The position numbers were made by a program, and so were the translations under genes. Source: Pseudomonas oleovorans subsp. oleovorans (GTDB taxonomy: Bacteria; Pseudomonadota; Gammaproteobacteria; Pseudomonadales; Pseudomonadaceae). Taken from it: a stretch of 64,000 bases of DNA. Below, piece by piece: positions 1-8,900 of the stretch. Positions within the stretch are counted from its first letter, which is position 1. Each line of letters opens with the position of its first letter. The stretch covers positions 1 to 64,000 of the forward strand of contig NZ_NIUB01000009.1 in the NCBI RefSeq assembly GCF_002197815.1, read 5' to 3'. A model generated the notes under the pieces. That model ran no database searches. It had not been told where the DNA came from and saw only the letters and a list, made by a program, of their open reading frames with translations.

Positions 1-295
1 TAGGCTCGTCCGGAGAACGAGAAATCTCGCCTAGACAGCCGGAACAGACGATGATCACATCACCGCCAGCCCAGCTAGACCGCCTGATTGAGCGGCAGAG
101 GCCTGGTCATCGCCCGACGGCCATGGCGGCTGGCTGCTTCGGGGGGCTTGCCTTGGGCAGGGCTGCAGCTTAGGTTGATGACATTGGGGCTACTACCGGC
201 CCAATAGCAGTCCTTCAATGAGCGGTGCTCGAGTTGCCGCGCGTTTTTTCAAGGGCAAATGGAGACTCCTTCCGTCGAGACGCAGGGACCTCCAT
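1..295. other. left edge, no gene recognised
   Basis: I see no convincing gene here. The short open frames lack ribosome binding sites and family features. The stretch leads directly into the damaged arsO-like gene starting at 296 and is probably decayed accessory DNA. Confidence 0.4.
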
Positions 296-881
296 ATGAA
301 AATCGACGCTGAACGCCGATAGATGTCGTCATTATCGGTGGTAGGCAAGCCGCTTTAGCCACCGCATATTTTCCTGCGTCGTACTGGTTTGTTATTCGTG
401 ATGCTCGATGCCGATGATGGCCCCCGGCGGCGCCTAGCGTCACGGCTGGAACTCCTTGCGACTATTATCCCCAGCGAACTGGAGTTCAATTCCCGGCTGA
501 ATGATGCCTCCGGTTGAGGATGGCTACCCCACGCGCGATCACGTCGTCGATTACCTCGCGCGCTATGAAGATCGCTACCAGCTTGCGGTCCAGCGCCCCG
601 TGCGGGTCAACTCGGTGGAACGCATCCCGGGGGCGCTGCGCGTTCGTGCCGAGCATGAGCATTGGGCGCCAGGGCGGTGGTAAGCGCCACCGGTACCTGG
701 AGCCATCCACATATCCCCCACTATCCCGGCAGCGAGATCTACGGCGCCAGCAGTTGCACTCGGCCCACTATGTCGAGGCGCAGCCGCTCGCAGGTAAACG
801 CGCGCTGGTGGTAGGCGGTGGCAACTCCGGGGCGCAGAACTAGCAGAGGGTTCTAAAGTGGCCGATGCCACCTGGGTGACG
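296..881 (+). pseudogene. arsO: arsO-like flavin monooxygenase remnant (frameshifted, truncated)
   Basis: This is the decayed front half of a flavin-dependent monooxygenase of the ArsO type, which is usually found in arsenic resistance clusters. An ATG at 296 starts MKIDAER, and after an indel DVVIIGGRQAALATAYF follows, a Rossmann FAD-binding start (GxGxxA-like, with one glycine changed to arginine). After another shift come PPVEDGYPTRDHVVDYLARY (around 501-560), then QLHSAHYVEAQPLAGKRALV and GGGNSGAQ (about 750-840), the second dinucleotide-binding motif, then VADATWVTP up to about 880. At least three frame changes and an early stop break the frame, and the gene stops near codon 195, where the family is roughly 350 residues long. 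It is fused at 881/882 to an mqsA fragment on the other strand. The family call is from recognised motifs; the ars link is inference, as no other ars gene is present. Confidence 0.65.
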
Positions 882-1094
882 CCCATCAGCAATGGCCGCA
901 TTGACCTGCTTGGAGAAAGCGCGCATTTCGCACATCACCCGATCCGACTCCACTGCATCTAAATTAGATTCAGCACAGGCCGGACAGAACTCGCCAGTTA
1001 CAGCAGTGATGACGGTGGTTGCACCCTTGTAGGTATAAGGCAGGTCGTGGGTGTCGTGGATCAATTCCGCTACGCCGCAAACAGGACATTTCAT
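882..1094 (-). pseudogene. mqsA: mqsA antitoxin, N-terminal fragment
   Basis: This is the front part of an MqsA-type antitoxin. The product starts MKCPVCGVAELIHDT and has CPAC about 35 residues later, giving the two Cys pairs of the zinc-binding N-terminal domain, then AFSKQVNAAIAD. At that point the match ends abruptly at the arsO junction (881/882), so the C-terminal HTH DNA-binding domain is absent (about 72 of about 131 usual residues). The ATG at 1094 is preferred over that at 1100 because an AAGGAG box lies eight bases upstream of it. The upstream end of the frame overlaps the tail of an mqsR remnant. The truncated product could still bind the toxin but could not bind DNA. Confidence 0.7.
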
Positions 1095-1096
1095 GT

Positions 1097-1150
1097 TCAT
1101 AGCTCCTTGAAGGACACGATCAGCATGCCGTCAAAGATCGCCAGCGTAAG
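1097..1150 (-). pseudogene. mqsR: mqsR toxin, C-terminal tail only
   Basis: Read on the minus strand in the frame ending TGA at 1099-1097, the codons give IFDGMLIVSFKEL and stop, which matches the C-terminal strand of MqsR mRNA interferases (family ending LIVSFKE). The stop overlaps the first ATG of mqsA, as in intact mqsRA operons. Upstream of about 1150 the sequence belongs to another small gene, so almost all of the toxin is missing. The call depends on a short match but is supported by the adjacent mqsA. Confidence 0.55.
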
Positions 1151-1289
1151 AATGCTTGCCTGGCGCCTGATGGCACTGAGCAACCTTTTTGTCCAAATGC
1201 CTTGCGACAACATAGCCTACGAAGCCCGCCACACTCAAGGCTACGAGTACGCCCCCTAATGCGATCATCAGCATGCTTGCCTGGTTCAT
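1131..1289 (-). CDS. small one-TM membrane protein, tail possibly chimeric
   Basis: A 52-residue frame starts at an ATG (1289) preceded by GGAGA six bases upstream. It begins MNQASMLMIALGGVLVALSV and has one strongly hydrophobic helix at about residues 5-32, followed by a basic segment RHLDKKV. The last eight or so residues run into the mqsR tail in another frame, so the natural C-terminus was probably lost in a recombination event. I do not recognise the family. A longer start at 1367 lacks a good ribosome binding site. Confidence 0.35.
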   Translation of the reverse strand: MNQASMLMIALGGVLVALSVAGFVGYVVARHLDKKVAQCHQAPGKHSYAGDL

Positions 1290-1329
1290 CTGATTCTCCG
1301 TTCGCTGTGCCAGATATGACAATACCATC

Positions 1330-1481
1330 AGCTTGGCCTGCGCCTCATCGACTACACATAGCGGCATGATATCAACGGTCCGGGTCTGAGCGTGTTTGCC
1401 CGGCTCTTAACGACTACAAATTGCGGCAGCGTATCAGCGGTCCGCATGTGGTCGTGCTTGCGCCGGCTCTTAACAACTACA
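1330..1481. repeat. imperfect ~61-bp tandem repeat
   Basis: CGGCTCTTAACGACTACAA (about 1402-1420) recurs as CGGCTCTTAACAACTACAA (about 1463-1481), and the preceding bases also align (ATATCAACGGTCCG against GTATCAGCGGTCCG), giving a unit of about 61 bp. A more decayed third copy (GCGCCTCATCGACTACACA) lies just before, from about 1330. No gene lies in it. It resembles a small iteron-like array or a leftover of duplication. Confidence 0.5.
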
Positions 1482-1758
1482 ATGAATGCTCATGCTACTA
1501 CCCGCCAAAAGTGTAAGCGATGGAACTGGTTGCGCCTAACTCCGCTGATTGAAACGATGGCTGCAGGTTCGATCGCAGATCCGCAACCTGAACCTCAAGT
1601 GAAGCCAGTCATGCGCTCTAAGTCATTTGATTTTGTTCTATCCAAAAGCGCTGGTTCCACTGGGCGATAGTCAAAGAGTGCTTCTGGCCAGAAAGGGGCC
1701 GACCCCGGCATTGGTGAGCCGGTCAGAAGCTGGGAATTACCAGCCGGCTGTAATTGGC
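1482..1758. other. no gene recognised up to the IS end
   Basis: This stretch between the tandem repeat and the first IS1182-family element shows no credible reading frame with a ribosome binding site. It is likely degraded accessory DNA cut by the IS insertion at 1759. Confidence 0.35.
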
Positions 1759-3416
1759 CCAGAGTGTGTAAAAACACTTTCTTATCGTGTGTGCCTCAGC
1801 CCATTGCTCTTGGGCGTGGTGATTTCCCGATTACTTACCACGATCAGCGCTGGTAACGCCTCAGAGCGCGTATGAAGCGCTGCGGCACCTCCTGGAGCAG
1901 CAAAAAAAGGGGCTTTTACGCCGTCATCGCCTTCAACAAGCCTTCGGTGCCGATGATTTTCATCACCCGCTTCAAGTTATAGGCGAGCACATTCAAGCTC
2001 ATTTCTGCACTCACCCCGTTCAGTTTTCGAGTCAGGAAGTGCATTGCCCCCATCCATTGTTTGAGCGTCCCGAAGGGATGCTCAACAGTCCGCTTTCGAA
2101 CCCGCATCATCTCCGGTGCTTGGTTCAGCCGGCGTTGCATTTCCTCCAGCACAGCTTCATGTTCCCAGCGCCGTACTCGACGATTTGTGCTTGGCGTGCA
2201 CTGGGTTTTCAGCGTGCAGCTCTGGCACTTTGAACTCCAGTAGCAGTGCATATTCATGCCTTTCTCAACGCTGGAGAATCGCCAGATCAGTGCCTCTCCC
2301 GCCGGACAGGTGTATTCGTTTTTCGTCGGGTCATACACGAAGGCATCTTTGTTGAATCGGCCATCAGCCTTGGCGCTTGAAGTCATTGGCTTAGGCACGT
2401 AGGCCATGATGTTTGCGTCGTGACAGGCAAGGATTTCTTCACCCTTGAAGTAGCCTCGGTCAGCCACCACGGACAGCGTTTCTTCGCCGATGGCTTCACG
2501 AGCCTGCTTCGCCATTGAACTGAGTTGGTCACGGTCGGAACCGCTGTTGGTGACCTCGTGAGCAACTATTAAATGGTGCTGCGTATCGACAGCCGTCTGC
2601 ACGTTGTAGCCGACGATACCGCTGCCGCGCGTCATCATCGAACGGGCATCCGGGTCGGTCAGCGAAACCTGTTTGTCAGGGGCATCGTTGAGCTGAGTTT
2701 CGATCCCCTGAAGCTCTTTCATCTGCGCTTTGAGCTTGGCGATTTTATCTTCCAGGCTGGCCGTGTCTGGCGCGGCGGCGCCAGGAATCTGTCGATCAGC
2801 CGCATCGAGCGCAGCCAAATAACGGCTGATGCTCGCCTCGATTTCTTCCATGCGCCGCTTCAGTTTGGCGCTAGTGAAATTGCGGTCACGGTTGTTCACT
2901 GCCTTGAATTTGCTGCCGTCGATGGCAACCAAGTTTTCGCCAAACAACCCCAACTGCTGGCAGAGCAAAACGAACTGTCGGCAGGCGCCGCGAATGGCCT
3001 TGCTGTTGTCTTTTCGGAAGTTGGCGATGGTCTTGAAGTCGGGCATCAAACGCCCGGTTAGCCACATGAGTTCGACGTTGCGCTGGGCTTCTCGCTCAAG
3101 ACGTCGGCTCGATTGAATGCGGTTTAGGTAACCGTAGATGTAGATCTTCAGCAGGATCGCCGGGTGGTAGGCAGGTCTGCCGGTTTCGGCTGGAATGACG
3201 CCATCAAAACCTAGCTTGGCCAAATCGAGTTCATCGACGAAAACGTCAACCACCCGAACCGGATTGGTATCGCTGACGTAATCGTCGAGGCTTTCGGGAA
3301 GTAAGGTGCTTTGGCCTCGATGTTCACCTTGGATAAACCGTTTCATGGGCGCCCCTTGCGGTGAGATTCTCCGAAATCATAGCAAAGGTTTACCGGGGCG
3401 TTTTTACACACTCTGG
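1759..3416 (-). mobile_element. IS1182-family insertion sequence, copy 1
   Basis: The element is 1658 bp, bounded by perfect 17-bp inverted repeats (CCAGAGTGTGTAAAAAC at 1759-1775 and its complement ending at 3416). For this copy the symmetry extends to 20 bp because GGC flanks the left end and GCC the right end. It encodes one full-length transposase. No direct repeat of the target is evident. A near-identical copy lies at 12217-13874. Confidence 0.9.
1916..3346 (-). CDS. IS1182-family transposase (copy 1)
   Basis: This 476-residue DDE transposase moves the surrounding IS. The N-terminal third (MKRFIQGEHRGQSTLLPESL onward) is a DUF772-type domain, with the typical HPAILLKIYIYGYLNRIQSS segment at about residues 60-85. 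The central catalytic part contains VAIDGSKFKAV and VADRGYF, and the end has VEHPFGTLKQWMG, the region carrying the last acidic residue in this family. The ATG is seven codons before a GEHRGQ motif and has AGGGGCGCCC just upstream. It differs from the 12374-13804 copy at seven residues, in three short clusters. No frame damage is seen, so it is probably active. Confidence 0.9.
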   Translation of the reverse strand: MKRFIQGEHRGQSTLLPESLDDYVSDTNPVRVVDVFVDELDLAKLGFDGVIPAETGRPAYHPAILLKIYIYGYLNRIQSSRRLEREAQRNVELMWLTGRLMPDFKTIANFRKDNSKAIRGACRQFVLLCQQLGLFGENLVAIDGSKFKAVNNRDRNFTSAKLKRRMEEIEASISRYLAALDAADRQIPGAAAPDTASLEDKIAKLKAQMKELQGIETQLNDAPDKQVSLTDPDARSMMTRGSGIVGYNVQTAVDTQHHLIVAHEVTNSGSDRDQLSSMAKQAREAIGEETLSVVADRGYFKGEEILACHDANIMAYVPKPMTSSAKADGRFNKDAFVYDPTKNEYTCPAGEALIWRFSSVEKGMNMHCYWSSKCQSCTLKTQCTPSTNRRVRRWEHEAVLEEMQRRLNQAPEMMRVRKRTVEHPFGTLKQWMGAMHFLTRKLNGVSAEMSLNVLAYNLKRVMKIIGTEGLLKAMTA

Positions 3417-3523
3417 GCCGGATAGCGCCCTTCCACCGCCGGCACCATGCGGCAGGCATTTTTCTGAGTTCGGATCTCATTGATGTGCTGCCAATTGCGA
3501 CTGGACGATATTCCGTAGTCCAT
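3417..3523 (-). pseudogene. 5' fragment of an unknown gene cut by IS copy 1
   Basis: An ATG at 3523 with GAGGCGG about eight bases upstream opens MDYGISSSRNWQHINEIR and runs 36 codons into the IS end, where the inverted repeat supplies a stop. I do not recognise the family. The start signal and the position suggest that the IS truncated a real gene, but a chance frame is possible. Confidence 0.3.
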
Positions 3524-3728
3524 CAGGTTACCGCCTCTAAGTTGTAGACGAGCTCACCAGCAGTTTGCGGCGGTGCGACAGGTCACGAATGATCAGTAAT
3601 TGCGGGGGAACAACACAGAGGGCAGCGCGCAGACGAAATCGCTGCGACACAACGTACTAGGTATAAGGGACAATTGCGGCAAGGTGATTACCACGTTGCG
3701 ACTCCGTCCGGCGCAGAAGCCCCAGATA

Positions 3729-4247
3729 TCAGAAGGCTTTGTTGTAGAACAATGAGTAGGATTCGATTCCGTCGTTCGGCTGCTTGATGCCGGCGTTGGA
3801 GTAATGCATGGCACGCAGGCCGACCTTGCGCTCGCCCGGCAGCTTCAGGCCGGCGCCGATGCGGTTTTCGAAGTTGAACGAGGAACCCAATTGCTGCTCG
3901 CCGACATCGGTCTTGGAGAAGAATGCAACGCCAATCCCGGCTTCGACGAAGGGCGTGTATTTGAAGCCGCTGAACTCATAGACAAATACCGGGGCGAAGG
4001 ACAGCGAGTGCGCACCGCTGTAGTCGTCACCGCCTTCCCAATAGGTATAGGCAGCTTCCCAGTAGCCGGTCAGCTGGCCAGTGCCGCTGTTCAGCCAGGT
4101 TTTGTCCCAGTCGAACGCCAGGCCGGCGCGGTAGCTCATGTCACCTTGACCGGTCATGCCCAGCGCGCCGGAAAACTCGGCGGCGCCAGCGGTGGCTGTG
4201 CCGGTAAGAAGTGCGATTGCCAACGACAGTGCGAAGCGGATTTTCAT
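3729..4247 (-). CDS. pagL: PagL-type lipid A 3-O-deacylase
   Basis: This 172-residue outer-membrane beta-barrel esterase removes the 3-O acyl chain of lipid A. The start at 4247 gives a clear signal peptide (MKIRFALSLAIALLTGTATA, ending AAE) and has AGGAG upstream; the longer frame from 4280 would spoil the signal. The C-terminal part carries HYSNAGIKQPN, with the PagL catalytic His-Ser pair and the conserved Asn, and the protein ends in the aromatic F typical of outer-membrane barrels. Length matches family members (about 170). It lies 71 bp after srpC on the same strand, inside the IS-bounded segment, so it may be read from the pump operon and change the outer membrane together with solvent extrusion. 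That functional link is inference. Confidence 0.8.
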   Translation of the reverse strand: MKIRFALSLAIALLTGTATAGAAEFSGALGMTGQGDMSYRAGLAFDWDKTWLNSGTGQLTGYWEAAYTYWEGGDDYSGAHSLSFAPVFVYEFSGFKYTPFVEAGIGVAFFSKTDVGEQQLGSSFNFENRIGAGLKLPGERKVGLRAMHYSNAGIKQPNDGIESYSLFYNKAF

Positions 4248-4318
4248 GCTTTCTCTCCTCTGGCTTTCCAAAACAATCAAACGTTGTCATAGCGGCCGGC
4301 GTAACGCCGACCGCCTTT

Positions 4319-5749
4319 TTATTGCGCGGACTCGTCGCGGTGCGCGATGTTCTCCGTCCATCCGCCGCCGAGCGCTCGGAACAGCTGCACCTCGCTGTTG
4401 AGCTGCAGCAGTCGGTCGCTGAGCAGCTGTTGCTGGGCAGAGAACAGTTCGCGTTGCGCATCGAGCACGGCCAAGTAGTTGTCGACACCCTCGTCATAGC
4501 GCTGCTGCGCCAGTTCCAGGTATTCCTGGGTGGTAGTGGTCAGGTCGGCCTGGGCCTGCAGCTGTTCTTCGAAGGTGCCGCGTGCGGCCAGGCCATCGGC
4601 GACTTCGCGGAATGCGGTCTGGATGGTCTGTTCGTACTCGGCGATGTTGATGTCCTTCTGCACCTCGGCGTAATCGAGGTTGGCCTTGAGCCGGCCGGCG
4701 GTGAAGATCGGGATGTTGATCTGTGGCATGAAACTCCAGGTGCCCGAACCGCCCTCGAACAGGCCGTCTAGCTCACCGCTCAGGGTGCCGGCGGCGGCTG
4801 TCAGGCGGATGCTCGGGAAGAACGCCGCGCGTGCTGCGCCAATGTTGGCGTTGGCCGCATGCAGGCGAAACTCGGCTGCGATGATATCCGGGCGGCGTAG
4901 CAGCAGGTCGGCCGGCATGCCCACCGGCAATTCTGCGAACATGCGATCACTGCCGGGTTCATCCGTGATATCGGCCGGCAGCTCGGTGCCGAGCAACAGG
5001 CGCAGCAGGTTGGCATCCTGCGCGACCAGGCGCGAATAGCGGGCGAACTGCACGCGCGCCTGCTCCACCAGGCTGCGGGCCTGACGCACATCCAATGCCG
5101 ATGCCGTGCCAACGTCGTGGGCGGCCTGCACCAGGCTCAGGCTTTTGCCATAGCTGTAGAGCGTGTCGTGGGTCAGTTCCAGCAGGCCCTGGTCGGTGCG
5201 CCAGGTCAGGTAGGCCATGGCAACCTCGCTGACCAGTCCGATCTGCACGCTGCGTTGCGCCTCTTCGGTGGCCAGATAACGAGCCAGTGCGCTTTCTTCA
5301 AGGCTGCGCAGGCGACCGAAGAAGTCCAGCTCGTAGGCACTGACGCCGAGCGTCACGCCGTACTGGCTGGCGATATCCGCCTCGCCGGTGTTCGACAGAT
5401 CGGCCGGCAGACGCTGACGCTGGCCGCTGCCGTCGATGCCGATGCTGGGGAATAGATCGGAACGGCTGATGCGATACTGCGCGCGGAAGGCTTCGACGTT
5501 CAGTGCCGCCTGGCGCAGGTCTCGGTTGTTCTCCAGCGAGATGCCGATCAGGCGTTGAAGCGTCGGATCGACGAAGAACTCCCTCCAGCCCAGCTCGGCG
5601 GTAGTGGTGCTCGCCGCTGCGCCCTGTTCATAGGCCGCGCCTTCCGGCCACTGCGCCTGCACCGGCATGTCCGGGCGCTGGTAGTCAGGAATCAGGCTGC
5701 AGCCGGACAGCGCCAGCGTCATCGCGACGGTCAGATGCTTGAGTCTCAT
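4319..5749 (-). CDS. srpC: RND efflux outer membrane channel lipoprotein (SrpC/TtgI type)
   Basis: This is the outer-membrane factor of a tripartite efflux pump (OprM/TolC superfamily, NodT group), which forms the trimeric exit duct. It has 476 residues. The start [20 protein letters not shown] holds a lipobox (LSGC), so Cys17 is predicted to be lipidated. Two OEP repeats follow, the first at about residues 60-250 and the second at about 270-460, with the helical coiled-coil stretches typical of the family (for example [20 protein letters not shown]). Its ATG overlaps the stop of srpB by four bases, showing translational coupling. The symbol is chosen from the divergent IclR plus TetR regulators, which mark the srp/ttgGHI pumps; by sequence alone an OprM paralogue would look similar. 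Confidence 0.85.
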   Translation of the reverse strand: MRLKHLTVAMTLALSGCSLIPDYQRPDMPVQAQWPEGAAYEQGAAASTTTAELGWREFFVDPTLQRLIGISLENNRDLRQAALNVEAFRAQYRISRSDLFPSIGIDGSGQRQRLPADLSNTGEADIASQYGVTLGVSAYELDFFGRLRSLEESALARYLATEEAQRSVQIGLVSEVAMAYLTWRTDQGLLELTHDTLYSYGKSLSLVQAAHDVGTASALDVRQARSLVEQARVQFARYSRLVAQDANLLRLLLGTELPADITDEPGSDRMFAELPVGMPADLLLRRPDIIAAEFRLHAANANIGAARAAFFPSIRLTAAAGTLSGELDGLFEGGSGTWSFMPQINIPIFTAGRLKANLDYAEVQKDINIAEYEQTIQTAFREVADGLAARGTFEEQLQAQADLTTTTQEYLELAQQRYDEGVDNYLAVLDAQRELFSAQQQLLSDRLLQLNSEVQLFRALGGGWTENIAHRDESAQ

Positions 5750-8700
5750 GCGGATTCTCCTTCGCCATCGGCCTGAGCCTTCTTGCGTCCTTCAAACAGC
5801 TTGACCACCACCACGTAGAACAGCGGCACGAAGAACACCGCGAGCACGGTGGCGGTAATCATCCCGCCGACCACCCCGGTCGCCACCGAATGCTGGCTGC
5901 CGGCGCCGGCACCACTGGCCAGGGCCATCGGCAGCACGCCGAAGGTGAAGGCCAGCGAGGTCATGACGATGGGACGCAGGCGCAGACGTGCCGCGTGCAC
6001 CGCCGCCTGGACCAGCGGCATGCCTTCCTTCTCGTAAAGGTCCTTGGCGAACTCGACGATGAGGATGGCGTTCTTCGCCGACAGACCGACCGTGGTCATC
6101 AGGCCGATCTGGAAGTAGACGTCGGCGGTGAGGTCACGGAACAGCGTGGCGAGCACCGCGCCGAGGATGCCCAGCGGCACCACCAGCATCACCGAAGCCG
6201 GCACCGACCAGCTCTCGTAGAGCGCGGCCAGACAGAGGAACACAATCAGCACGGTCAGCGCATAGAGCATCGGCGCCTGGTCGCCGGTCTGGATTTCCTC
6301 GTAGGACAGCCCGGTGTAGCTCAGGCCGATACCCGGCGGCAGCTGCTGCATGATTTCGGCGATGGCCACCATGGCGTCGCCGGTGCTGTAGCCCGGCGCC
6401 GGTTCGCCGAGGATTTCCACCGAGGAGATGCCGCCGTAGCGCTCCAGCTTGGGCGAGCCGAAGGTCCATTCGCCGGTGGCGAAGGCCGAGAATGGCACCA
6501 TCTCGCCGAGGGCGTTGCGCACGTACCACTTGTCGAAGTCTTCCGGCGAGATGCGCGAAGCGTCTTCGCCCTGGATGTAGACGCGCTTGACCCGACCGCG
6601 GTCGATGAAGTCGTTGACGTACATCGAGCCCCAGGCCGCCGACATGGTCTGGTTGATCGAGGCGATGCTGACCTGCAGGGCGCGGGCCTTCTCATCGTCG
6701 ATGTTGACCTGGAACTGCGGCTCGTCGTCCTTGCCGTTGGGGCGCACCGCGCGCAGCTTCGGATGCTGGTTGGCCAGCTGCAGGAACTGGTTGCGCGCCT
6801 CCATCAGCGCGGCGTGACCGACGCCGGAGTTGTCCTGCAGATAGAGGTTGAACCCCATCGCGTTACCCATTTCCAGGATCGCCGGCGGCACGAAGGCCAT
6901 GACGGTGGCGTCCTTGATCTGGGCGAAGCGGGCGTTGGCGCGCTGGGCCAGGCTGAACACGTCCTGGCCTTCCGCGGCGCGCACGCTCCAGTCCTTGAGC
7001 ATGACCAGACCGAGGCCGGAGTTCTGCCCGCGACCGGCGAAGTTGAAGCCGTTGACGGTCAGCACGTGCTGGATCAGCTGGCCTTCCTCATTGCGCAGGT
7101 AGTCGCTCACTTCCTGCAGTACCGCTTCGGTGCGTTCGGCGGAGGAATTCACCGGCATCCGCACCTCCACCATCATCAACCCCTGGTCCTCGTTGGGCAG
7201 GAACGCCTTGGGAATCTGGGTGAACAGGTAGCCGGTGCCGGCGGTGATCAGCACGAAGGCCAGCAGGTAGCGGCCGCGGTGCCTGAGCATGCCGCCGACG
7301 CCGCGCTCGAAGCGCGTCGCGCCGCGGTCGAAGCTGCGGTTGAACCAGCCGAAGAAGCCTTTTTTCTCGTGGTGGGCGTCGCCCTTGGGCTTCTTCAGGA
7401 TGGTGGCGCACAGCGCCGGGGTGAAAATCAGCGCGACCAGTACCGAGAGGCTCATGCAGAGCACGATAGTCACGGCGAACTGCTTGTAGATGATGCCCGC
7501 TGAACCGCCGAAGAAGGCCATCGGCACGAACACCGCCGACAGCACCAGGCCGATGCCGACCAGCGCGCCCTGAATCTGCCCCATGGATTTGCGCGTCGCT
7601 TCCAGCGGCGTCAGCCCTTCTTCGTGCATCAGACGCTCGACGTTCTCAACCACCACGATGGCGTCATCCACCAGCAAACCGATGGCCAGCACCATGGCGT
7701 ACATGGTCAGCACGTTGATGCTGAGGCCGAAATAAGGCAGCAGGGCGAAGGCGCCGAGCAGAACGACGGGCACCGCCAGGGTCGGAATCAGGGTGGCGCG
7801 GAAGCTCTGCAGGAACAGGAACATCACCAGAAATACCAACGCCACGGCTTCGATGATGGTGTAAATCACCGAACTGATCGAGGCTTCCACCACCGGGGTG
7901 GTGTCGTAGGGATAGAACACCTCGACCCCTTCCGGCAGATAGGCCTTCTGCTTCTCCATCACGGCTTTCACCGCCTTCACGGTTTCCAGCAGGTTGCCGC
8001 CGCTGGCCAGGCGCAGGGCCAGGCCCGCCGACGGTCTGCCGTTGTGCTTGCTGGAAATGGCGAAGTTGTCGGCGCCCAGCGCGACCCGGGCAACGTCCTT
8101 GACGCGGATCTGCGAGCCGTCGGTTTTGACCTTGACCAGGATTTCCTCGAACTCCTCGGGCGTGGTCATGCGCGTCTTGCCCAGCACTGTGGCGTTGAGC
8201 TGCACGCCGCTGCGGGTCGGCAAGCCGCCGAGCTGACCAGAGGAAACCTGCACGTTCTGCTCGCGAATCGCGTCTGCGACATCGCCCGGCGTCAGCTGAT
8301 AGCTGTTGAGCTTGGCCGGGTCGAGCCAAATACGCATGGCGTAAGGCGAGCCGAACAGCATGTAGTCGCCGACGCCGTCGATGCGCGAGATCGGGTCCTG
8401 CAGCTGCGAAGCGATCACGTTGCCGAGGTCGAAGTTGCTCATCTTGCCGGTGCTGTCCGCCAGCCCGATGATCAGGAAGAAGTTCTGCTGGTACTTCACC
8501 ACGCGCAGCCCTTGGCGCTGCACTTCCTCAGGCAGCCTGGGTGTAGCCAGCTGCAGTTTGTTCTGCACCTGGACCTGGGCGATATCCGGGTCGGTGCCCT
8601 GCTCGAAGGTCACGATGATGGTCATGCTGCCGTCGGAATTGCTCTCCGCGGACATGTAGCGAAAACCGTCGAGGCCGCTGAGCTGCTGCTCGATGACCTG

Positions 8701-8886
8701 CACCACGGTGTCCTGCACGGTCTGCGCGGAGGCGCCGGGGTAGCTGACCTGGATGGCCACGGCCGGGGCGGCGATGTTGGGGTACTGGCTGATCGGCATT
8801 TTCACCAGCGACAACGCGCCGGCGAGCATGGCGACGATCGCCAGCACCCAGGCGAAGATCGGCCGGTCAATAAAGAAACGGGACAT
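5746..8886 (-). CDS. srpB: RND inner-membrane efflux transporter (SrpB/TtgH type)
   Basis: This 1046-residue proton-driven HAE1-family transporter is the engine of the pump, taking solvents and drugs from the periplasm or inner leaflet. [20 protein letters not shown] is the classic HAE1 start with TM1. TM4 carries [16 protein letters not shown] with the paired proton-relay Asp residues, and TM10 carries [17 protein letters not shown] with the essential Lys. The two large periplasmic loops have normal length. It lies 14 bp after srpA, with GAGGAG upstream of its ATG, and overlaps srpC. No damage is seen. MexB/TtgB are close relatives; assignment to the SrpB/TtgH branch relies on the regulators. 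Confidence 0.9.
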   Translation of the reverse strand: MSRFFIDRPIFAWVLAIVAMLAGALSLVKMPISQYPNIAAPAVAIQVSYPGASAQTVQDTVVQVIEQQLSGLDGFRYMSAESNSDGSMTIIVTFEQGTDPDIAQVQVQNKLQLATPRLPEEVQRQGLRVVKYQQNFFLIIGLADSTGKMSNFDLGNVIASQLQDPISRIDGVGDYMLFGSPYAMRIWLDPAKLNSYQLTPGDVADAIREQNVQVSSGQLGGLPTRSGVQLNATVLGKTRMTTPEEFEEILVKVKTDGSQIRVKDVARVALGADNFAISSKHNGRPSAGLALRLASGGNLLETVKAVKAVMEKQKAYLPEGVEVFYPYDTTPVVEASISSVIYTIIEAVALVFLVMFLFLQSFRATLIPTLAVPVVLLGAFALLPYFGLSINVLTMYAMVLAIGLLVDDAIVVVENVERLMHEEGLTPLEATRKSMGQIQGALVGIGLVLSAVFVPMAFFGGSAGIIYKQFAVTIVLCMSLSVLVALIFTPALCATILKKPKGDAHHEKKGFFGWFNRSFDRGATRFERGVGGMLRHRGRYLLAFVLITAGTGYLFTQIPKAFLPNEDQGLMMVEVRMPVNSSAERTEAVLQEVSDYLRNEEGQLIQHVLTVNGFNFAGRGQNSGLGLVMLKDWSVRAAEGQDVFSLAQRANARFAQIKDATVMAFVPPAILEMGNAMGFNLYLQDNSGVGHAALMEARNQFLQLANQHPKLRAVRPNGKDDEPQFQVNIDDEKARALQVSIASINQTMSAAWGSMYVNDFIDRGRVKRVYIQGEDASRISPEDFDKWYVRNALGEMVPFSAFATGEWTFGSPKLERYGGISSVEILGEPAPGYSTGDAMVAIAEIMQQLPPGIGLSYTGLSYEEIQTGDQAPMLYALTVLIVFLCLAALYESWSVPASVMLVVPLGILGAVLATLFRDLTADVYFQIGLMTTVGLSAKNAILIVEFAKDLYEKEGMPLVQAAVHAARLRLRPIVMTSLAFTFGVLPMALASGAGAGSQHSVATGVVGGMITATVLAVFFVPLFYVVVVKLFEGRKKAQADGEGESA

Positions 8887-8900
8887 TAAGCTTCAGCTCC

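Noticed and set aside
5890..8889. Long plus-strand frames opposite srpB
   Set aside because: They have histidine/glutamine/alanine-rich composition typical of the complement of a GC-rich gene and carry no start signals; srpB on the minus strand has all RND motifs.
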